A stretch of DNA of 64,000 nt from VXLM01 sp965242665 (GCA_965242665.1 OZ251484.1:3100001-3164000), one strand, 5' to 3'; counted from the stretch's first letter, positions 25,894 through 35,681 are shown. Notes: generated by a model from the letters alone, not told the origin. Translations and numbers: made by a program.

Positions 25894-26150
25894 ACGGCGT
25901 TGGCAATTCTCCTCATTGACCCGAGATCCCGTGTGGAGCTGCCGTTAATGCGACGAGGGCGGCGAGGATGGTCATTGCGATAGCACAAAGGAGACGGGAG
26001 ACATCCTCAGGTTACGCAACGGGCGACGCACCGGATCGATCTGGGCGTCGCAGTAATGCTTGTGGGCCCCGATGGGCAGCTTGGGAAACTCAAAGGAAAG
26101 GACGCATGGCGGATCTGTCCCTGGCAACGAGAAATAAAGTCGAGAGGCGT

Positions 26151-26178
26151 TTGACAGGGGGTTGTATCTTCCTATAGT
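26151..26178 (+). promoter_or_regulatory. padR promoter with overlapping CTATAG operator-like repeat
   Basis: TTGACA (26151-26156), a 16-base spacer, TATAGT (26173-26178). The ATG of padR is only nine bases later, so the mRNA would be almost leaderless. CTATAG-T-CTATAG, a repeated palindrome, spans the -10 box and the start, a likely site for PadR autorepression. The stretch 25894-26150 before it has no gene I can support. Confidence 0.6.
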
Positions 26179-26186
26179 CTATAGCC

Positions 26187-26546
26187 ATGAGAAGAAAACA
26201 AGGCACGCTTCTACCAATCGAAATATCCATTCTGGAATCTGGTCTTGGCCTTCATGCGAGACGGGTAGAGGAATTCTACGGGTTCCTCATCGCCAAGAAG
26301 CTCGCGGAGCGCGACGGCGCCCGCAAGCTTACTGGATATGGTACGCTGTACAAGGCCCTTTCGCGAATGGAGAGCCAGGGACTGCTTACGAGCCGTTGGG
26401 AAGACCCGGCCAATGCCGCCCAGGAGGGGCGGCCAAGGCGACGGCTGTATCGAGTGACGTCCTCCGGACAAGACGCCCTCCTATCCGTCCATTCCGATCC
26501 AAACTTTGCGCCGTCCGCTAGATCACAGGAGTTCGTGACCTCTTAG
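26187..26546 (+). CDS. PadR-family transcriptional regulator
   Basis: A 119-residue winged-helix protein. PadR features: YGFLIAKKL, GYGTLYKALSRMESQGLLTSRWE (recognition helix and wing), and RRRLYRVTSSGQDAL. It lacks the long C-terminal helical domain of larger PadR proteins, as do many small paralogues. It is followed with no gap by a membrane Kelch protein at 26547; such pairs usually form a regulator-target unit. It probably represses its own operon. Confidence 0.9.
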   Translation: MRRKQGTLLPIEISILESGLGLHARRVEEFYGFLIAKKLAERDGARKLTGYGTLYKALSRMESQGLLTSRWEDPANAAQEGRPRRRLYRVTSSGQDALLSVHSDPNFAPSARSQEFVTS

Positions 26547-27965
26547 ATGCCCCCTCCGAGAATGCCTTTCACCGCTCGCTTGGTCCGCTGGTGGGTACGG
26601 TGCTATTCACTTGGCCTGCCGGTGGAGGAGCGCTGTGCACGCCTCAATGAGATAGAGTCCGACTTGTGGGAGGAGTCCGAGTTTGCTCGCCGGTCGCATA
26701 CGTCCGCCAACCGTGCATCCCTTCACATCTTGGCGCGCTTCCTCCTCGGAATCCCAATGGATGTTTCTTGGCGGCTGTCGCGCCCGGGTGCGGAACGGGT
26801 TGTCTTGACTGTTGGAGCGTATCCCATAGGGCAATCCTGCGCTCGTACACTTGGCGGCGCGTTCAAAAGCCGGATCGGCATTGGGACATTGGCCGCGTGC
26901 GCCGTGTTCTTGCTGACCGCGGGAGCCTGGACAGCCATTCGCGATCAGGGCCGTGTCGGAGATCGAGTGGACACTTCCTTGATCGGTATCGGGTTCTCCA
27001 ACCTCGACGCGATGCTGTCTTACCAAGACCATCACCCGGTAGAATTGTCCAGCGTCGTTCCCTACATGGCCATCAAGACCCAGATGCAGCAGGGCGATAC
27101 GGTCACTACGTTGGGCGATGGAAGGGTACTGGTAGTTGGGGACTTCTCAATCCCTGGGCACTGGAGTGGCGCGCAGGTCTACGATCCTACCGAAGAGGAC
27201 TGGGAATCGACGGCATACCTTGCGGACAATCGCCGCTGGCACACCTCGACTCTGCTGCTCGATGGTCGGGTGCTCGTCGCAGGCGGTCAGGAACGGTCTG
27301 GGAGAGTTCTCCACACGGCTGAGCTCTTCGATCCTGCAAACAACTCTTGGACATCTACGAGCGCGATGCTGCACGCACGCGCCTTCCATGCGTCCACCCT
27401 GCTCGATGACGGTCGGGTGCTGGTAATAGGAGGCCGCCGCGGTGACCTCGAAACACTCGCATCCGCGGAGATATACGACCCTGACACTCAGAGTTGGAGT
27501 CGCGCCGAGTCCATGGGCGAGCCAAGATACTCTCTCTCGTTGTCGGTGCTGCACGACGGACGAGTCCTCGTAACCGGCGGGAGTGATATGGATGCGAGCA
27601 GCGTGTCCGCCCATAAGACCGCCGAAATCTACGATCCGCTGTCCAATCGGTGGGCGCAGGCAGAGCAGTTTGGAACGAACCGTGCCGGACACTCCGCGAC
27701 AGTCTTGATGGATGGGCGGGTATTGGTCGTTGGCGGCGGTTTGGGCTCCGATATCGTGCAGGCAGAGATATACGACCCCGAAGTAGATGCGTGGTCTTCC
27801 GCCGGTATGACCGCCTTGGCGAGAACCGGACACTCCGCCGCCGTCATGTCAGATGGGAGGGTAATCGTCGCCGGCGGTTGGAGCGGTGGCAGCAGCGCGG
27901 GGCATCTCGTAGAGATATACGACCCCCGAGTCGGCACATGGCTCACCATGGCCGTTACCTATTAG
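26547..27965 (+). CDS. Membrane-anchored Kelch-repeat protein, co-transcribed with PadR
   Basis: A 472-residue protein. The first 70 residues (RLVRWWVRCYSLGLPVEERCARLNEIESDLWEE) resemble the cytosolic helical domain found in proteins encoded next to PadR regulators (HAAS-like). A transmembrane helix follows near residue 115-130. The outer part has about six Kelch blades, each with DGRVLVxGG and A-E-I-Y-D-P..W (for example LDDGRVLVIGG, MDGRVLVVGGG), forming a beta-propeller outside the membrane. It starts on the base after the padR stop. It could sense an extracellular ligand and relay it inward, which is inference. Confidence 0.75.
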   Translation: MPPPRMPFTARLVRWWVRCYSLGLPVEERCARLNEIESDLWEESEFARRSHTSANRASLHILARFLLGIPMDVSWRLSRPGAERVVLTVGAYPIGQSCARTLGGAFKSRIGIGTLAACAVFLLTAGAWTAIRDQGRVGDRVDTSLIGIGFSNLDAMLSYQDHHPVELSSVVPYMAIKTQMQQGDTVTTLGDGRVLVVGDFSIPGHWSGAQVYDPTEEDWESTAYLADNRRWHTSTLLLDGRVLVAGGQERSGRVLHTAELFDPANNSWTSTSAMLHARAFHASTLLDDGRVLVIGGRRGDLETLASAEIYDPDTQSWSRAESMGEPRYSLSLSVLHDGRVLVTGGSDMDASSVSAHKTAEIYDPLSNRWAQAEQFGTNRAGHSATVLMDGRVLVVGGGLGSDIVQAEIYDPEVDAWSSAGMTALARTGHSAAVMSDGRVIVAGGWSGGSSAGHLVEIYDPRVGTWLTMAVTY

Positions 27966-28116
27966 GCCGATTGGTGTCTCGCCTACCTCCAACCGTGCGG
28001 ATGAGTGCATCCCGTCCTACGAGGTACTGTGCAGCCGGCCCGCGAACGAGGCAGAAGCCTGGGACGTTGCCATGCCAATACAAGATCGAACCCCGAGATT
28101 CAGTGGAGGAGACATA

Positions 28117-29085
28117 GTGAATAGCCTGCCCAGGAAGACGGTTAGCGACGTCAATGAAGTGGCCGCGCGCATCCGCGAGAACGTGCAAAAGGTTATCGTC
28201 GGAAAAGACGATGCCATCAATCTAGCTCTCGTTGCACTCCTTTGTCGAGGACATGCACTGCTAGAGGACGTGCCAGGCACCGGCAAGACCACGATGGCCA
28301 AAGCGTTGTCCCAGTCGCTCGGCTGTGATTTCCATCGCATCCAGTGCACTCCGGATCTCATGCCAACCGATGTGCTGGGCGTCAACTTCTACAATCAGAA
28401 GGTCGGCGAATTCGAGTTTCGCCAAGGCCCAGTGTTCAGTCAGATCATTCTAACTGACGAGATCAACCGGGCGACCCCCCGCACCCAGTCCGCGCTGCTC
28501 GAGTCCATGCAAGAACGCCAAGCAACCATTGACGGCGAGAGCATGGCGCTGCCCGAACCGTTCATGGTGTTGGCGACCCAAAACCCAGTGGAAATGGAAG
28601 GAACGTTCCCGTTGCCCGAAGCGCAGCTCGACCGCTTCATGGTGCGGATCGTAATCGGATACCCTACGCCGGAAGAAGAAGGACACATCTACAAGCGTTT
28701 CGAGGCGGATGCTATGCCGCCCAGCGTGGAGGCTGTTACCAACGCCAGCGACCTCGACGAGCTGCAAAAGGTGCCTCCAACCGTGCGCGTCGACGACTCT
28801 GTGCGCGAGTACATTGTGAACCTAGTCACGAGCACCCGCGACAACTCTGGCCTCTCCCTTGGGGCCAGCCCCCGCGCAGGACTGGCCCTCTACAAGACAT
28901 CTCAAGCGTGGGCGGCTCTGGATGGGCGGGATTACATCACCCCCGATGACGTCAAACTCCTCGCTCACTCCGTTCTCCCGCATCGGCTCATCCTGAGTTC
29001 GACTGCACGGCTGCGCGGAAACAGCGCTGACCAGATCGTCGGCGACCTGCTCGATACGGTTGCAGTCCCGATCGAAAGGCAATGA
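28117..29085 (+). CDS. MoxR-family AAA+ ATPase
   Basis: A 322-residue AAA+ ATPase. Walker A is EDVPGTGKT, Walker B is IILTDEINRATPRTQSALLE, and sensor and lid motifs are ATQNP (sensor 1) and SPRAGLAL near the C-terminus. These are diagnostic of MoxR, a chaperone that commonly acts with DUF58 and von Willebrand-type proteins. GTG 28117 with GGAGGA upstream is preferred. It overlaps the DUF58 gene by four bases (ATGA) and heads a three-gene operon. Confidence 0.94.
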   Translation: MNSLPRKTVSDVNEVAARIRENVQKVIVGKDDAINLALVALLCRGHALLEDVPGTGKTTMAKALSQSLGCDFHRIQCTPDLMPTDVLGVNFYNQKVGEFEFRQGPVFSQIILTDEINRATPRTQSALLESMQERQATIDGESMALPEPFMVLATQNPVEMEGTFPLPEAQLDRFMVRIVIGYPTPEEEGHIYKRFEADAMPPSVEAVTNASDLDELQKVPPTVRVDDSVREYIVNLVTSTRDNSGLSLGASPRAGLALYKTSQAWAALDGRDYITPDDVKLLAHSVLPHRLILSSTARLRGNSADQIVGDLLDTVAVPIERQ

Positions 29086-30464
29086 CGACGTTGGCATCCA
29101 CAGGCACATTGCGGCGCTATCCCATTCACACGGTCTCCAGCGACCGTACTTGGCAGACCCTATGGATTATCTTCTTTGGGGTCCTGCTGGCCGCCAGCGT
29201 CATCTGGGCGCACGCTCTGGGTATCGGGTTTGGGCTGATGGGCCTCATCGCCATTGGCCTCGCGCGCTTTTGGAACCGCGTCGCCCTCCAAAAGCTCACC
29301 TACGAACGCTCCTTTCCTCAAGAGCGGGTGTTCTTTGGCGACGAAATATACATGGACCTAGTGCTCTCGAACCGGAAGCCGATCCCACTCGCCTGGCTCA
29401 ATATCGATGATCAACTTCCACAAGGCGTCATGCCGCACACAGCATCCCTGTCCCGCAACATTCAGAGCGGGATCGATAGCATGAGCCACTCCACCGCAGT
29501 CGCATGGTACGAGAGGATACGCTGGCGCTATCGCATTGACGTGGTCGGACGGGGAGAGTACAGCATTGGCCCAGCTAGAATGGAAAGCGGCGATCCATTC
29601 GGATTCTTCCAGAGTCGAATGACCGTGACCCATCTGGACAAACTCGTCGTCTACCCTAGAGTGTATCCATTGGACGATATCGGCATCCCGCCTGCCAGGC
29701 CGCTGGGGGATATTCGGGGTGGACTCGAGATCTTCCCAGACCCGTCTCGTCCCGCGGGAATACGCGAGTACGTTCGCGGCGACCCTTTGAAGACCATCGA
29801 CTGGAAGTCCACTGCCAAGCAGCAGCAGCTCATGGTACGAACCTTCGAGCCAAGCTCTACCCATACGGTAATTATCGCCCTAGCCGTCGATACGATGGAG
29901 CCGTACTGGCTCTCTCAGAATCCTGACGACCTGGAGCGGGTGATATCCGTGGCCGCCTCGATGGCCTTGTACGTCTCCGGACAACAATACAGCATGGGCC
30001 TGTTCTCCAACGACATGCCGGTCGGAGGAGACCGATCCATGACCGTCCCTCCGAGTTCGGATCCCGAGCATCTGCACACGGTCTTGACTGCGATGGCATT
30101 GACGCGGCCATTTGCGCCCAGCGCGATGTCCACGGCCCTCGTAGAACAATCCCGCAAGTTCCCCTTTGGTTCCACCATCGTTCTCTGTACTCACATAATG
30201 ACCGACAGCCTCGCTCAAGCAATCGACGAGCTTCGCCAACGCGGATTTCGGTTTACCGTACTGTACACCGGATCCGAGACGGTCGAAAATTCGCCTCCCG
30301 AAGTGCTCTTCTACGACCTGCGAGACCATATCGACCGTGTTGATCAAGAGGAGGTGGACAAGGCTGCCCTCAGTGATGACGCTGACGTGTCCGAAGGAAC
30401 GGATCCGACTGCATGGGACAATCTCAAGAACACGGTAGTCGGTACTGGGCGCGAACGAACATGA
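29082..30464 (+). CDS. DUF58 domain membrane protein
   Basis: A 460-residue protein with two N-terminal transmembrane helices (residues about 25-65), a beta-rich middle and the DUF58 block: FPDPSRPAGIREYVRGDPLK, then IDWKSTAKQQQLMVRTFE. Downstream, IIALAVDTM and a Ser/Asp-containing region resemble a von Willebrand A-like fold. It is a usual partner of MoxR. Both ends overlap neighbours by ATGA, so all three proteins are made together, probably at the membrane. Confidence 0.9.
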   Translation: MTTLASTGTLRRYPIHTVSSDRTWQTLWIIFFGVLLAASVIWAHALGIGFGLMGLIAIGLARFWNRVALQKLTYERSFPQERVFFGDEIYMDLVLSNRKPIPLAWLNIDDQLPQGVMPHTASLSRNIQSGIDSMSHSTAVAWYERIRWRYRIDVVGRGEYSIGPARMESGDPFGFFQSRMTVTHLDKLVVYPRVYPLDDIGIPPARPLGDIRGGLEIFPDPSRPAGIREYVRGDPLKTIDWKSTAKQQQLMVRTFEPSSTHTVIIALAVDTMEPYWLSQNPDDLERVISVAASMALYVSGQQYSMGLFSNDMPVGGDRSMTVPPSSDPEHLHTVLTAMALTRPFAPSAMSTALVEQSRKFPFGSTIVLCTHIMTDSLAQAIDELRQRGFRFTVLYTGSETVENSPPEVLFYDLRDHIDRVDQEEVDKAALSDDADVSEGTDPTAWDNLKNTVVGTGRERT

Positions 30465-32137
30465 CACTTACCCGAGAGAAACTGACCTACGCTACCCTCG
30501 TGGTCTCCGAGTCCGCGTGGCTCTATGCGTTTGTGTCGATACTCGGCGTGGCCGCCGGATCCAGCGGAAGCCCCCTCAGCTACTTCGCGATAGTCGGACT
30601 TCTCGGCTTGTCCGTGTTGACCTACTCGTACATTCGTTGGAAGGAATTTCAAGCGTTCGAACTGTTCTATTTCGGCGCCACTGCGGGAGGGGTCGCGCTG
30701 GCCTATCTCGTTGTCGCGGCCTCATACGTTCCCGGCTCGTTCGATATCGCCTGGGTGACCTCATTGACGAGAGGCGATTACCTTCCGGAAGGGCAGGCCT
30801 TCCGCGGTACTGCAGGCGGATTGATCGCAGCCGGCATATGGTTCCGAGGAATCCGCATCATTATGGTTCCATACCCTGAGAAGAGTCTCACTACGAGCTT
30901 CCGATTGGGGCTGCTCTTCATTGGGTTGTCCGCCGTCATCGACATCTTCGTGGAAGAGCAACTAAACACATTCACGATGGTACTGATCTTCTTCGGGGCA
31001 GGGCTCGCCGGGCTGAACATTGGACACCTGGTTCCGGAAACCGCAGCGTCGTCTCGGTTGCGGATCTGGCCGAAGGCGATCGGGGGCGCGGTTGCGGGAA
31101 TTCTCGTCGTCGGCCTTCTCTTCGGTTTCCTCCAACAGAGCTTTCTTTCTTTCGTCTTCTCTCCCATTCGCTTCGTCTTCGATAGGATAGCCCAAGGCAT
31201 CTTCATCGTCGTAAGCGTCCCCTTCGTCTTGGCACTGGAAGCAATCAATAGAGTCATAGGAGGGATCTTTAGCCGAGAGGTCGATCCGTCCGACATTCTC
31301 GGCGATGTAGAGGTCACCCCCACTCCTGAGCCGGACCTTCTACTAACTCCAGTGCCATTCGAGAGCGTTGGCGGCGCAGATGGGGAGCAAATGTCGGGCT
31401 TCTTGCTGCTCGTTCGTCAATATATCGCCTACGCCCTCGTGGCCGCCGCGGTGATTCTCGTGGCCATCTTCCTCTATGTCATCATGCGCAGGGTTGCCAA
31501 GCGCTTGAGAAGGGATGATGACCCGGAGCGAGAATCGCTCCTCGACGAGGTCAGCTTTGCATCGGATATCGGAGACCTGTTTGCCGACCTCATGTCGAAC
31601 GTCAAGGATATGTTCAAACGAGGAGCGCGCAAGGTCTTCCGCCTTCCCAAAGGGCCTCCCGGCGTAGTCGAAGCGCTCCGCCTCTACTACCAAATCCTCA
31701 CTACTGCTGAACAGAACGACGTTCCTCGCCCCGATCACGCTACCCCAACCGAATTCCGCTCGGATCTGCGGCAGGTGTTTGCGAACGATCTGGTAGAGCC
31801 TGCAACACACGCTTTCAACCGCGCGCAGTACGGCGACATACCGGCCACGGAAGAAGAAATCGCCAAAATGCGTTCCGCGTTCCGCGTCGTCAAGTCCGGG
31901 GAGCGCGTCCGGCAGACGGAGGTCGGCGGGACGAGTAGGGAAGCGCGCTTCGAGACCGTGACATCCGAGATTACCGATTCTCCTCTTTCCGGCACCCGCT
32001 TCGACAGCCCGTCCCTCTCGGAAAAGAGCTGGTTTAGCGGAGGTATTGGCGTCGTTCTCGCCTGCGGCGGCTTCATCCTGTTCGCCGTGGTTGCAGCTAT
32101 CGCGTTTGTAGTGGCCATCTATGTCGCCGGCGGCTAA
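30461..32137 (+). CDS. Multi-pass membrane protein with DUF4129 domain
   Basis: A 558-residue protein. About seven transmembrane segments in the first 280 residues are followed by an acidic/Pro-rich linker (TPTPEPD), another helix near 340, a cytosolic DUF4129 domain (VVEALRLYYQILTTAEQN, then DHATPTEFRSDL, with ATHAFNRAQYGDIP) and a C-terminal helix. In TgpA-type proteins DUF4129 sits after a transglutaminase domain; that domain is missing here, so this is the membrane scaffold without the enzyme. It is the third gene of the MoxR-DUF58 operon. Confidence 0.8.
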   Translation: MTLTREKLTYATLVVSESAWLYAFVSILGVAAGSSGSPLSYFAIVGLLGLSVLTYSYIRWKEFQAFELFYFGATAGGVALAYLVVAASYVPGSFDIAWVTSLTRGDYLPEGQAFRGTAGGLIAAGIWFRGIRIIMVPYPEKSLTTSFRLGLLFIGLSAVIDIFVEEQLNTFTMVLIFFGAGLAGLNIGHLVPETAASSRLRIWPKAIGGAVAGILVVGLLFGFLQQSFLSFVFSPIRFVFDRIAQGIFIVVSVPFVLALEAINRVIGGIFSREVDPSDILGDVEVTPTPEPDLLLTPVPFESVGGADGEQMSGFLLLVRQYIAYALVAAAVILVAIFLYVIMRRVAKRLRRDDDPERESLLDEVSFASDIGDLFADLMSNVKDMFKRGARKVFRLPKGPPGVVEALRLYYQILTTAEQNDVPRPDHATPTEFRSDLRQVFANDLVEPATHAFNRAQYGDIPATEEEIAKMRSAFRVVKSGERVRQTEVGGTSREARFETVTSEITDSPLSGTRFDSPSLSEKSWFSGGIGVVLACGGFILFAVVAAIAFVVAIYVAGG

Positions 32138-32239
32138 GGACATGCGGACGGATAGAGTCATTCGTGTCCCACGGCAGCCCTTGCGTCTGTCGTTGGCGTG
32201 TCCATTCATTTCACAATGGTTAGCGGTGGAGAGAGATCG

Positions 32240-33001
32240 ATGACCCTCCAAGGCAAGGCGTGCGTGATTACCGGAGCTGGAAGCGGCATCGGCAGAGCGA
32301 CCGCCATACGGTTCGCTAGGGCGAACGCAAACGTCTTCCTGCTGGGAAGGACTGGGGCCAAAGTCGAGTCCGTCCGCAGCGAGATCGAACAGGCGGGCGG
32401 CGCTGCCGTCGCACACGAGATTGACGTATCGAACCGCGATTGCCTGTTTCGAATAATGGAGCGAATCGAGCGCGCGTGCGGCGGAGTAGATGTGCTCGTG
32501 AACAACGCGGGACATAGCTCGCCTCATCGCAGGCTGCTTTCCACGCCCCCAGACGAAATCGACGCCGTCATCGACTCCAATTTGAAAGGGACTATCTATT
32601 GCACCCAAGCAGTCATGCCCTCTATGCTCGATCGGAACGACGGCATCGTCATCAACGTATCTTCAATCGCGGGCGTGGATCCCGGTCTGTTGGGCGGAAT
32701 GATCTACTCCGCAGTCAAAGCGGCGGTCATCAACTTCACCGCATACCTGAACGACGAATTCAAAGACACGAACATACGGGCGAGCGTGGTAATCCCAGGA
32801 GAGATTGAAACCCCTCTTCTCGACAAGCGACCCATTCCACCGAGCGCCTCCGCGCGCAAGACCATGGTCTCCCCCGAAGACGTGGCGGAATCGATCTGCT
32901 TCATTGCTTCCCTCCCAACGAACAGCGCAGTGCCGGAACTCGTGATTCGACCAACATTGCACCGCGACGTTTCCAACGAGCTTACCGATGCTTGGGTATA
33001 G
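32240..33001 (+). CDS. Short-chain dehydrogenase/reductase
   Basis: A 253-residue classical SDR. The NAD(P) motif is TGAGSGIGRA, NNAG stabilises the beta strand (VLVNNAG), and the catalytic residues are Ser in NVSSIAG and Tyr-x-x-x-Lys in YSAVKAA. VIPGEIETPLL matches the usual PG motif. ATG 32240 has GGAGAGAG upstream; a start 14 codons earlier is less likely. The 32138-32239 leader has no gene. The substrate is unknown. Confidence 0.92.
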   Translation: MTLQGKACVITGAGSGIGRATAIRFARANANVFLLGRTGAKVESVRSEIEQAGGAAVAHEIDVSNRDCLFRIMERIERACGGVDVLVNNAGHSSPHRRLLSTPPDEIDAVIDSNLKGTIYCTQAVMPSMLDRNDGIVINVSSIAGVDPGLLGGMIYSAVKAAVINFTAYLNDEFKDTNIRASVVIPGEIETPLLDKRPIPPSASARKTMVSPEDVAESICFIASLPTNSAVPELVIRPTLHRDVSNELTDAWV

Positions 33002-33020
33002 CGGCCCTGTCACATCTCCA

Positions 33021-33049
33021 TTGTCAACGAAGCCAAACTGCGATAGACT
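33021..33049 (+). promoter_or_regulatory. Putative sigma70 promoter of the FG-GAP gene
   Basis: TTGTCA (33021-33026), a 17-base spacer and TAGACT (33044-33049). A ribosome-binding site GAGGAG (about 33075) and the ATG at 33092 follow. Confidence 0.5.
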
Positions 33050-33091
33050 CTCTTGAAGAGACGAAAGATTATGTGAGGAGTATCACCTCAA

Positions 33092-34564
33092 ATGCCAAGC
33101 AACACTAACGTACGCAAAATGCCCGTTCTCATGCGGCGCGGGGTTGTCATGTCGATAGTCGCAGCGCTCGCCGCCCTCGTACTCGCGCAAACAGACACCG
33201 CCGCGCAGTCCAATCAGGTAGTCTTCAAGATAGCGCAGGATAGTGATGTAACTATCGCAGGTGAAGCTGGAGACCAGTTCGGTTCCAGCGTCTCCGTGGC
33301 TGACATTGACGGGGACGGTCAGGCAGACATCATCGTTGGTGCCCCCTTTTCGGATCTCGATAGCAACGTTCGATCCGGCGCGGCCTTTGGATTCTTCGGT
33401 CCAATCGACAGCACTGTGACCGACTCCTCGCAAGCAGACATCAAGTTCAAGGGAGACGACTTCCGCGCAGGCATCGGTTCTGCGGTGCTGATCCAAGATA
33501 TTGCCGGGACCGGTGACGCCGACGTGATCGTTAGCTCCGAAAAGATGGAGGTTGACGCGAATCGACAGGGTTCAGGATTGATCTTCGTGGCGCTCGGGCC
33601 AGTGCCGTCGACGGGGCAGGATGTGGTCGACATCACGGAGCGCGCGGATTTTCGAATACTGGGTTCGGGGAGAAACTTCAATAGCGGGAAAGGGATGGCT
33701 GTGGGAGACCTGAACAACGACGGATCCATCGACATCGCTATCGGATCGCCTGCTGGACACGAGCTGCGAAGAGGCGGTGTGGAGATACTCTTTGGCCCAT
33801 TCGACGGTTCCGAAATCGACCTTCGAGACGAAGCGGACAAGGTCTTGCTTGGATCGGTTGCCCCCACCGGCACGAGAAGAGGAGACGGCGCTGGCGCATC
33901 TGTTGCGATCGGCGACCTCAACAGAGACGGTATCGACGACTTGGTCGTGAACGCCCGCAGCGCGGACGTTGGAGACTTGGAGAACGCAGGCGAGACCTAC
34001 GTTGTCTTTGGGCCTGTAGAAGACTTGGAAGGAGAGTTGAAGTCGCTGGCGGACGTTACTCTCCAAGGCGACAGCTTCAAAGATACGGATGCGGAGAGTT
34101 CGGTAGCCGTCGGCGACCTCGATGGGGACGGCGCGAATGAGCTTGTCGTGGGTTCTATGTCTGCGGATGCAGCTGGAAATCGAGGGGCGGGGAAAGTATT
34201 CGTTCTGAAGGGGCCGCTTCAGCCGGGTATATTTGCCCTGGAGGATGCAGCCCAGATCGTGATCGAGGGGGAGAACAGCATCGACACATTCGGATCCGGC
34301 GTAGGCGTAGGAGACGTGAACGGCGATGGCGTGCAGGATCTCGCGCTTGGAGCAAGCTTCTGGGACACTGATGGGGCCTCGAGAGATGACAATTCTGGCG
34401 CCGTATATATCATGTACGGCAACATCTTCGATCGTGAACCTACCCCTCCCGCATCTACCGTTCTACAAATTGCACTTGTTGCCGCGGCGGCTGTCGTAGT
34501 AGTCGGTGTTGCTGGTCTCTTCGTATGGTACTTCCGTCGAGCGCGTCGGGGCGCTCGTGCGTGA
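33092..34564 (+). CDS. FG-GAP repeat (integrin-alpha-like propeller) membrane-anchored protein
   Basis: A 490-residue secreted protein. A signal sequence (MSIVAALAALVLAQ) is followed by FG-GAP blades with DIDGDGQADIIVGAP, DLNNDGSIDIAIGSP, DLNRDGIDDLVVNA, DLDGDGANELVVGS and DVNGDGVQDLALGA. The D-x-D-G-D-x-x-D loops bind calcium. The C-terminus has a single transmembrane helix (about 460-480) and an Arg-rich tail, so the propeller is held on the outer face of the membrane. The start could be the ATG at 33092 or one of the later in-frame ATGs. The role may be adhesion or surface recognition. Confidence 0.85.
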   Translation: MPSNTNVRKMPVLMRRGVVMSIVAALAALVLAQTDTAAQSNQVVFKIAQDSDVTIAGEAGDQFGSSVSVADIDGDGQADIIVGAPFSDLDSNVRSGAAFGFFGPIDSTVTDSSQADIKFKGDDFRAGIGSAVLIQDIAGTGDADVIVSSEKMEVDANRQGSGLIFVALGPVPSTGQDVVDITERADFRILGSGRNFNSGKGMAVGDLNNDGSIDIAIGSPAGHELRRGGVEILFGPFDGSEIDLRDEADKVLLGSVAPTGTRRGDGAGASVAIGDLNRDGIDDLVVNARSADVGDLENAGETYVVFGPVEDLEGELKSLADVTLQGDSFKDTDAESSVAVGDLDGDGANELVVGSMSADAAGNRGAGKVFVLKGPLQPGIFALEDAAQIVIEGENSIDTFGSGVGVGDVNGDGVQDLALGASFWDTDGASRDDNSGAVYIMYGNIFDREPTPPASTVLQIALVAAAAVVVVGVAGLFVWYFRRARRGARA

Positions 34565-34659
34565 CGATGAGCGATGCCATTCGTTCCCAGCTTTGTATCG
34601 CGTCCGTTGGCATCGTCCGCCGCGCCCCTGAGCTAGAAACCCAATGAGGAGGAACGAGA

Positions 34660-35601
34660 ATGAACCGTGAAGAACTGAAGACGATGATCGGCGGGTGCAT
34701 CGCCACCCTGCCGACGCCAATGGACGATGACTTCAACATCGACCTGGCCCGAACGGTAGAGGCGACCCAATGGTGGGTAGCGCAGGGCCTTGGAACCGGA
34801 ACCGCTCCTCTGAAGACCTCCGCGGCGATGGGCGAGGGGCCAGACCTGGGCGACGACGAGTGGCCTCACCTGCTCCGCACTGTGGTGCGCGCGGCCGATC
34901 CAGAGAGCAAGGTCATCTGCGCTCTCAAGCCCAAGAACACGCTCCACACGATCGAGGATGCCAAGCGCGCCCAAGACCTCGGAGCCATAGGACTCCAAAT
35001 CGACCTTCCCTTCATGCATCACTCGAACCAAGATGACCTCGTTCGCTTCTACTCCGACATCTCCGACGCCATCGACATCGGCATCATGATCTACAATACC
35101 CACTGGTTCACCCAAGACCCCGCCAAGGAAGCCATACGCGCTGATACAATGCTTCGATTGAAAGACGCAGAACACGTCGTCGCAGTCAAGTGGAGCGCCC
35201 CAGAAAACACCGACATAGACTACGACGACATGACTCGATTCTCCGACGTCTTCAACGTCATCGACAATTCTGGACAGCCCGTCCGCTGCCACAAGAACGG
35301 GGGTAGGGGATACATCAGCCCGTGGGTCGCCGCCTATCCAGAGCACGACCTCGAAGTTTGGGAACTGCTCGAATCAGGCAAGTACGACGAGGCGCAGGCA
35401 GAGAAAGACCGCGTCGGCGCTGTCATCGGTCCCTGGTCCGCGAAGACGGGCGCAAAATCTGGTGGATACCGCCAAGTGAAGGGTATCATGGCGGCAATGG
35501 GGAACTCCGTCGGACCGCCTCGCCCGCCCACGCTCCCATGCGACAGCGACGAAATCGACGAGGCCAGGCAGGTCGTAGCGGAACTCGGCTGGACGATATA
35601 G
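34660..35601 (+). CDS. Dihydrodipicolinate synthase (DapA) family protein, copy 1
   Basis: A 313-residue class I aldolase-like (beta/alpha)8 protein of the DapA/NAL family. The N-terminal ATLPTPMDD motif, the Tyr in MIYNTHW and the Schiff-base Lys in VAVKWSAP are present. The usual GGT-S/T-GE motif is replaced by APLKTSAAMGEGPDL, so the keto-acid binding loop differs from true DapA. It is one of three tandem paralogues (34660, 36643, 37629) and is probably a catabolic lyase rather than lysine biosynthesis. AGGAGG lies upstream of the ATG. Confidence 0.85.
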   Translation: MNREELKTMIGGCIATLPTPMDDDFNIDLARTVEATQWWVAQGLGTGTAPLKTSAAMGEGPDLGDDEWPHLLRTVVRAADPESKVICALKPKNTLHTIEDAKRAQDLGAIGLQIDLPFMHHSNQDDLVRFYSDISDAIDIGIMIYNTHWFTQDPAKEAIRADTMLRLKDAEHVVAVKWSAPENTDIDYDDMTRFSDVFNVIDNSGQPVRCHKNGGRGYISPWVAAYPEHDLEVWELLESGKYDEAQAEKDRVGAVIGPWSAKTGAKSGGYRQVKGIMAAMGNSVGPPRPPTLPCDSDEIDEARQVVAELGWTI

Positions 35602-35681
35602 CGGACGAACCGAACGCAGCCGCCTCAAAACGGTATACTGACGCCGCCCATAGCTGTCGAGAACACAGGAGAACGCCCAAT

